Assembly: GCA_964392465.1 (NCBI GenBank)
Contig: CAYMPC010000039.1
Span: forward strand, 1 to 10,368
Direction of reading: 5' to 3'
From: JAAXVZ01 sp964392465
GTDB taxonomy: Archaea > Nanobdellota > Nanobdellia > Woesearchaeales > GW2011-AR15
DNA: 10,368 nucleotides
Numbering within the stretch: the first letter of the stretch is position 1; every line of letters starts with the position of its first letter. Positions 6,774 to 10,368 of the stretch are shown piece by piece. The position numbers and the translations under genes are program-made. The notes beneath the pieces are model-generated. The model was given only the letters and a program-made list of their open reading frames with translations. It made no database searches and was not told where the DNA came from.

Positions 6774-7351
6774 CCATGCGGCTCTTCTTCCTCAAATATT
6801 TGCGCCTGGAAAGAATAGATTTGTGATTCTGGCTCCTGCCAAGCATCTTTGTCTAGGCCTGCTTTCTCACACGTCATCTCTAATGCCTGTTTGGGTGTAC
6901 AATCATATTCCGTAAAAACCTGAGGCAATAATAATCCTGAATGATACATACTCCTTATTATTAAGCCATGTTTTCCGATCTCAATTTTATCAAGATATTC
7001 TTTTGGTTCCTCTATCTCAATCAATTCAGGCTTTGTCAAAACAGAAACTTCCATTGTAATTTCATCTAATTCATCTTCTTCAACTGGAGAAAATCTTGGA
7101 TCTTTGAATGCTGCTGCTCTTGCTGACTCAACAATCGCTCTTTTTAATGGATAGATTGGCTCTGGAAAACCAATACATCCTCTTAATTCTCCAAATTTAT
7201 TTAAAGTCACAAATACCCCTCTCTTATCTGCAAATTTATCTGCTTTATCTGCTTCAGGCATATTAATTATTTTACCAGAAAAATAAGTATCAATAGCATG
7301 CCTGGCATATTTTACAAGAATTTTACCTTCTTCTAAGGATAAAAGGTTCAT
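6752..7351 (-). CDS. AMMECR1 domain protein
   Basis: This 199-residue single-domain protein covers the whole AMMECR1 fold. The invariant LRGCIG motif is at residues 56-61, preceded by RGVFVTL at 44-50 and followed by AAAFKDPRFSPV at 79-90 and ITMEVSVLT at 98-106. The C-terminal segment SGLLLPQVFTEYD with later WQEP is typical of archaeal members. The family is widespread in archaea and eukaryotes and the conserved Cys59 suggests a catalytic role, but the biochemical function is not established. It starts 13 bases after the rpoL stop, so the two form an operon. No clear ribosome binding site lies in that gap, so translation may depend on coupling. The N-terminus MNLLSLEEGKILVKYAR fits the usual family start. 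Confidence 0.9.
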   Translation of the reverse strand: MNLLSLEEGKILVKYARHAIDTYFSGKIINMPEADKADKFADKRGVFVTLNKFGELRGCIGFPEPIYPLKRAIVESARAAAFKDPRFSPVEEDELDEITMEVSVLTKPELIEIEEPKEYLDKIEIGKHGLIIRSMYHSGLLLPQVFTEYDCTPKQALEMTCEKAGLDKDAWQEPESQIYSFQAQIFEEEEPHGKIIEKK

Positions 7352-7364
7352 TTCAATAAACTAT

Positions 7365-7628
7365 TTATTTTAAGTTTTTAGCTATATCTGCATTCCTTTT
7401 CTTTAATCTTGAAATTGCATCCTTTAATGCTTTTTTTGGTTCCTTGTCTTTTGTTTCTATAATAAATTTAGGTATACCAACTAACGGATGACTTATTGTA
7501 TATGCTGCAACACTAACAGATTCATCATTCCAGAGTTCTTCTCTAAGAGCATTACATAAGGTATGATCTTCCCCTTTTAATTCAAAAACTAATTTTTTGC
7601 TTTTATCCTCAAGAATATTGATTTCCAT
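7365..7628 (-). CDS. rpoL: DNA-directed RNA polymerase subunit L
   Basis: This 87-residue subunit pairs with RpoD (Rpo3) in the assembly platform of archaeal RNA polymerase and is homologous to eukaryotic Rpb11/AC19 and to part of bacterial alpha. The signature GEDHTLCNALREEL lies at residues 19-32. SHPLVGIPKFIIET at 46-59 is the usual central segment, followed by a Lys-rich C-terminal helix, and the length is normal. The chosen start is the ATG at 7628, because AAGGTGA at 7634-7640 stands five bases upstream. An open GTG at 7637, which would add three residues, is part of that ribosome binding site. It is the first gene of an operon with AMMECR1 and is divergent from leuS. Confidence 0.93.
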   Translation of the reverse strand: MEINILEDKSKKLVFELKGEDHTLCNALREELWNDESVSVAAYTISHPLVGIPKFIIETKDKEPKKALKDAISRLKKRNADIAKNLK

Positions 7629-7633
7629 GACTC

Positions 7634-7640
7634 TCACCTT
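7634..7640 (-). promoter_or_regulatory. Ribosome binding site of rpoL
   Basis: AAGGTGA on the minus strand, five bases before the ATG at 7628. It is the strongest Shine-Dalgarno match in the window, and it decides the start because the alternative GTG lies inside it. Confidence 0.75.
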
Positions 7641-7641
7641 G

Positions 7642-7659
7642 CTTTAGCGCCTTTAGCGT
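7642..7659. repeat. Two 9-bp direct repeats in the rpoL leader
   Basis: CTTTAGCGC at 7642-7650 is followed directly by CTTTAGCGT at 7651-7659, eight of nine bases identical. They sit just upstream of the rpoL ribosome binding site and are GC-richer than the surrounding intergenic sequence. They could be an operator or a leader RNA element, but they are short enough to be chance. Confidence 0.5.
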
Positions 7660-7696
7660 CATGAAAATTATGGGCATTTAAAAAGTTTGTGTCGAA

Positions 7697-7705
7697 GATA
7701 TATAC
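7697..7705 (-). promoter_or_regulatory. Possible TATA box of the rpoL-AMMECR1 operon
   Basis: The minus strand reads GTATATATC, preceded by AAACATTTTT. Transcription starting about 25 bases downstream would give a leader of roughly 45-50 bases that includes the 9-bp repeats and the AAGGTGA site. A second candidate, CTTTTTAAATG, lies nearer the gene around 7674-7684. Confidence 0.35.
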
Positions 7706-7712
7706 AAAAATG

Positions 7713-7720
7713 TTTATATA
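7713..7720 (+). promoter_or_regulatory. TATA box for the leuS leader transcript
   Basis: TTTATATA follows the A-rich run ACAAAAATG, which could serve as a TFB recognition element. Its centre is about 26 bases upstream of the ATG of the small leucine-rich ORF at 7743, the usual archaeal distance from TATA to transcription start. A second candidate, CTATAAAT at 7764-7771, lies closer to leuS and overlaps the end of that ORF, so which one is used is open. Confidence 0.5.
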
Positions 7721-7742
7721 TAACCCTTCCATATCTATTTTT

Positions 7743-7769
7743 ATGAAATTGAGGTTGTTGTTGCTATAA
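7743..7769 (+). CDS. Putative leucine-rich leader peptide upstream of leuS
   Basis: ATG AAA TTG AGG TTG TTG TTG CTA TAA encodes MKLRLLLL, five leucines in eight residues. It lies 48 bases before the ATG of leucyl-tRNA synthetase and in the same frame. The ATG falls where a transcript from the TATA box at 7713-7720 would begin, so it could be translated as a leaderless message. Runs of codons for the cognate amino acid are the hallmark of leader peptides that control amino-acid genes in bacteria by ribosome stalling; I know of no established archaeal case. An 8-bp inverted repeat overlaps its start and lies just after its stop. With only eight codons, chance is a real alternative, and CTATAAAT at its end could instead be the true leuS TATA box. 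Confidence 0.4.
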   Translation: MKLRLLLL

Positions 7770-7776
7770 ATTTCAT
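7743..7776 (+). repeat. 8-bp perfect inverted repeat flanking the leader ORF
   Basis: ATGAAATT at 7743-7750 and AATTTCAT at 7769-7776 are perfect reverse complements separated by 18 bases. In RNA they could form a stem that closes over the leucine codons and hides the ORF's start. A pyrimidine-rich stretch (TTCTCCTTATTTATCTC) follows before the leuS ribosome binding site. The stem is A/T-rich and so weak; its position exactly at the ORF boundaries is what makes it notable. Confidence 0.6.
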
Positions 7777-7808
7777 TGGCATTCTCCTTATTTATCTCAA
7801 AGTATATG

Positions 7809-7814
7809 GGTGAT
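7809..7814 (+). promoter_or_regulatory. Ribosome binding site of leuS
   Basis: GGTGAT ends three bases before the ATG at 7818. This supports 7818 over the in-frame ATG at 7806, which would place the site inside the coding sequence, and over the ATG at 7836. Confidence 0.65.
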
Positions 7815-7817
7815 AAA

Positions 7818-10368
7818 ATGTCAGAATCAAAAACAATGAATACAAAAGAAATAGAAATAAAATGGGTTAAAAAATGGCAGGATTCTAAGGTTTTTGAAGC
7901 TAATCCAATAAAAGGAAAAAAGAAGTTTTTTGGAACTTTTCCTTATCCTTATGTCAATTCCTATCTTCATTTAGGTCATTTTTATTCTTCTATGAAATTG
8001 GAGGCTCTTTCAAGATTCAAAAGAATGCAAGGTTATAATGTTCTTTATGCCCAGGGATGGCATTGTACAGGCAGCCCTATTGTAAGCACAGCAAAAAGAG
8101 TAAAGGATAAAGAGCCAAAACAGATTGAAATATTGAAAAAGCAAGGTTTTTCAGACAAAGAGATTGAGAATTTTGGAGATCCTAAAGAATGGATTAAATA
8201 TTTTCCAAAAGAAGCTCAAAAAGATTTTACTGAAATGGGTTATTCAATTGATTGGAGAAGGTCTTTCATAACAACAGAGCTTAATCCTCATTATGACAAA
8301 TTTATAAGATGGCAATTTGCCAAATTAAAAGAGAAAAATTATGTTGTGAAAGGCAAATTCCCTGTTGTGTGGGATCCTAAAGAAAATGCGCCTGTGGGAG
8401 ACCATGACAGGATAGAGGGAGAAGGGGAAACCCCGCAGGAATATGTATTAATAAAACATAAGTTAGATGATAAATGGGTTGTCTCAGCTACATTAAGGCC
8501 CGATACTATTATGGGAGTTACAAATCTATACATGAACCCAGAATCAGAATTAGTTGAAGCAAATGTTGATGATGAGATATGGATAATATCTGAAAAAGTT
8601 GCGCATGAATTGAATTACCAGGATAAGAAAGTAAAAGTTATTAAAAAAATAAAAGGCTCTGAATTAATTGGAAAAAAAGTAAAAGAATTCTCAGGACTGT
8701 CTGTAATTATATTGCCTGCTAGTTTTGTTGATACTAAAGTCGGCACTGGAATAGTCCATTCTGTTCCAAGTGATTCTGCTGATGATTTAATAGCATTATA
8801 TGATTTACAGAAAGATGAAGAAACATGCAAGAAATTCCATTTGGATATTAATGAAATAAAAAATATAAAACCAATTGCTGTTATAGATATTCCAGGATAT
8901 GGTAAGATTCCTGCTGAAGATATTATAAAACAATTAGGGATAAAAAACCAGAAAGAGCATGATAAATTAGCAAAAGCAAAAGAGATTCTTTACAAAGATG
9001 GTTATTATAAAGGCTCTTTGAATAATCTTTATTCTAAAAAATTCTCTAAAGACCTTTCAGGAAAAAAAGTAGATGAAGTAAAAGATTTTATCAAAGATGA
9101 GCTTGAAAAATCTGAATTCGGAGACAGATATTATCAATTGACAGGAAAGGTTGTTGCAAGATCTTTGGGAGAGTGTATTGTAAAGATTGTTGATGACCAG
9201 TGGTTTATGGATTATGATAATAAAGAGTGGAAAAAATTAGCTCATAAATGCCTGGATAATATGAAATTATATCCAGATAAGACAAGATCACAATTCAATT
9301 ATGTGATTGACTGGCTGAGAGACTGGGCATGCACCAGAGAATTTGGATTAGGAACAAAACTTCCTTGGGATGAAAAATGGCTCATTGAATCTTTATCTGA
9401 TTCAACAATCTATATGGCATATTATACTGTTGCTCATAAAATAAAAAAAATTCCTTTTGAAAAGCTTGACAATGCTTTTTTTGATTATGTGTTTTTAGGA
9501 AAAGGCTCTGCTGATAAATTAAAAGTTGATAAAAAAATTGCATATGAGATTAAAGAGGAGTTCAATTATTGGTATCCTATGGATTTCAGGAATACAGGAA
9601 AGGATCTTATCCAGAATCATATGACTTTCTGCATTTTTAATCATACTGCTGTCTTCCCTGAAAAGCACTGGCCAAAAAGTTTTGGATTAAATGGCTGGGT
9701 GACTGTTGATGGGGAAAAGATGTCAAAGAGCAGAGGTAATTTTGTCATCATAAGAGATGCGAATAAAGATTATGGAGCTGATGCTTCAAGATTTACTGCT
9801 TTATCTGGAGGAGAGGGCATAGATGATGCTAATTTTGACAGGGAGATGGCAAAATCAATGGCTCCAAAGATAAGTGCATTATTAGAGTTTGCTAAAGAGT
9901 ATTATAATAAAGGAAGAAAAGAGAGATTAGCTATTGATAATTGGTTGGAGCAGAAGATTGATTTGATTATTGATAACACAACAAAGTATTATGAAGAGAT
10001 ACTTTTCAGGAGCGCATTGCAATCTTCTTATTTTGAGATGCAAAACTCTTTGAAATGGTATATGAGAAGGACAATGAACAATCCTAATAAAGATGTAATC
10101 AATAGATTCATAGAAACACAGGCATTGTTATTAAGTCCAATAACTCCTTTTGTTTGCGAGGAAATATGGGAAGCAATAGGAAAAGGAAAAAAAGGATTTA
10201 TTCTAGAAGCAGAATGGCCTGTTCCAAAGAAAAAAGTAGTTGAAATGGACAGGACAGAAGATGTCATCCAGACAACAATTGAAGATATCACTTCTGTGCT
10301 TAAATTACTTCAGATAAAAACACCTAAAAAAATAAGATTATTTATTGCTGAAAAATGGAAATATCAAG
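7818..10368 (+). CDS. leuS: Leucyl-tRNA synthetase, archaeal type (3' end outside the window)
   Basis: This class I aminoacyl-tRNA synthetase charges tRNA-Leu with leucine. 850 complete codons are present, without interruption, to the window edge. Archaeal forms are about 950 residues, so roughly the last 100, including much of the C-terminal tRNA-binding region, lie beyond. The HIGH motif appears as HLGH at 51-54 after FPYPYVNSYL, and KMSKS is at 634-638. The inserted CP1 editing domain is recognised by TLRPDTIMGVTNLY (225-238), the threonine-rich-type editing site, and by GTGIVHSVPSDSADD (309-323), where Asp323 aligns with the universal editing Asp. DWLRDWACTREFGLG near 498-512 and NTGKDLIQNH just before KMSKS match the archaeal/eukaryotic cytosolic branch. 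Editing therefore looks intact. It is divergent from rpoL and preceded by a possible leucine-rich leader ORF. Confidence 0.95.
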   Translation, partial: MSESKTMNTKEIEIKWVKKWQDSKVFEANPIKGKKKFFGTFPYPYVNSYLHLGHFYSSMKLEALSRFKRMQGYNVLYAQGWHCTGSPIVSTAKRVKDKEPKQIEILKKQGFSDKEIENFGDPKEWIKYFPKEAQKDFTEMGYSIDWRRSFITTELNPHYDKFIRWQFAKLKEKNYVVKGKFPVVWDPKENAPVGDHDRIEGEGETPQEYVLIKHKLDDKWVVSATLRPDTIMGVTNLYMNPESELVEANVDDEIWIISEKVAHELNYQDKKVKVIKKIKGSELIGKKVKEFSGLSVIILPASFVDTKVGTGIVHSVPSDSADDLIALYDLQKDEETCKKFHLDINEIKNIKPIAVIDIPGYGKIPAEDIIKQLGIKNQKEHDKLAKAKEILYKDGYYKGSLNNLYSKKFSKDLSGKKVDEVKDFIKDELEKSEFGDRYYQLTGKVVARSLGECIVKIVDDQWFMDYDNKEWKKLAHKCLDNMKLYPDKTRSQFNYVIDWLRDWACTREFGLGTKLPWDEKWLIESLSDSTIYMAYYTVAHKIKKIPFEKLDNAFFDYVFLGKGSADKLKVDKKIAYEIKEEFNYWYPMDFRNTGKDLIQNHMTFCIFNHTAVFPEKHWPKSFGLNGWVTVDGEKMSKSRGNFVIIRDANKDYGADASRFTALSGGEGIDDANFDREMAKSMAPKISALLEFAKEYYNKGRKERLAIDNWLEQKIDLIIDNTTKYYEEILFRSALQSSYFEMQNSLKWYMRRTMNNPNKDVINRFIETQALLLSPITPFVCEEIWEAIGKGKKGFILEAEWPVPKKKVVEMDRTEDVIQTTIEDITSVLKLLQIKTPKKIRLFIAEKWKYQ

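Noticed and set aside
7770..7817. N-terminal extension of LeuRS back to the TAA at 7767-7769
   Set aside because: The frame is open, but the ATG at 7818 has a well-placed GGTGAT, and the protein from there already has the normal family N-terminus. The upstream translation is just hydrophobic from T-rich DNA.
7638..7817. tRNA or riboswitch in the rpoL-leuS gap
   Set aside because: I could find no cloverleaf arms and no recognised aptamer pattern; only promoter elements, short repeats and the leucine-rich ORF stand out.
8339..8830. Minus-strand open frames within leuS
   Set aside because: They lie opposite clear LeuRS editing-domain sequence and resemble no family.

Overview
The window looks like part of an AT-rich archaeal genome. 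The supports are an archaeal/eukaryotic RNA polymerase subunit L (RpoL), an archaeal-type leucyl-tRNA synthetase, an AMMECR1 protein, mevalonate-pathway genes, GGTGA-type ribosome binding sites, TATA-like boxes and T-rich terminators. The large surface protein begins MNKKAQMTIFFIIG, a style of N-terminus I associate with DPANN archaea of the Woesearchaeota/Pacearchaeota kind. That placement is inference from memory, not a phylogeny.

Layout. Bases 1-155 (minus strand) hold the 5' end of a HMG-CoA synthase gene that runs off the left edge and carries an in-frame TAA at codon 19. Bases 239-3523 (minus) encode a 1094-residue membrane-anchored or secreted protein with a long cysteine-rich repeat tail. 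Bases 3609-6080 (minus) are a tight operon, in transcription order NUDIX hydrolase, diphosphomevalonate decarboxylase, phosphomevalonate kinase. Bases 6136-6750 (plus) encode a divergently transcribed HAD-family hydrolase that looks leaderless. Bases 6752-7628 (minus) hold rpoL followed by AMMECR1. Bases 7638-7817 are a divergent promoter region. From 7818 to the right edge (plus) is leuS, which lacks its 3' end.

How the genes fit together. HMG-CoA synthase, phosphomevalonate kinase and diphosphomevalonate decarboxylase are steps of the classical mevalonate route to isopentenyl diphosphate, the precursor of archaeal lipids. Most archaea are thought to use modified lower branches, so the classical kinase/decarboxylase pair is notable. 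The large surface protein gene sits between these pathway genes in the same orientation, but with its own promoter-like and terminator-like sequences. RpoL and LeuRS are core information-processing genes.

The two observations most worth checking are the nonsense codon near the start of the HMG-CoA synthase gene, with clear homology continuing in the same frame on both sides, and a tiny ORF encoding MKLRLLLL (five leucines in eight residues). This ORF starts about 26 bases after a TATA box and lies 48 bases upstream of leuS, so it could be a leucine-sensing leader peptide.
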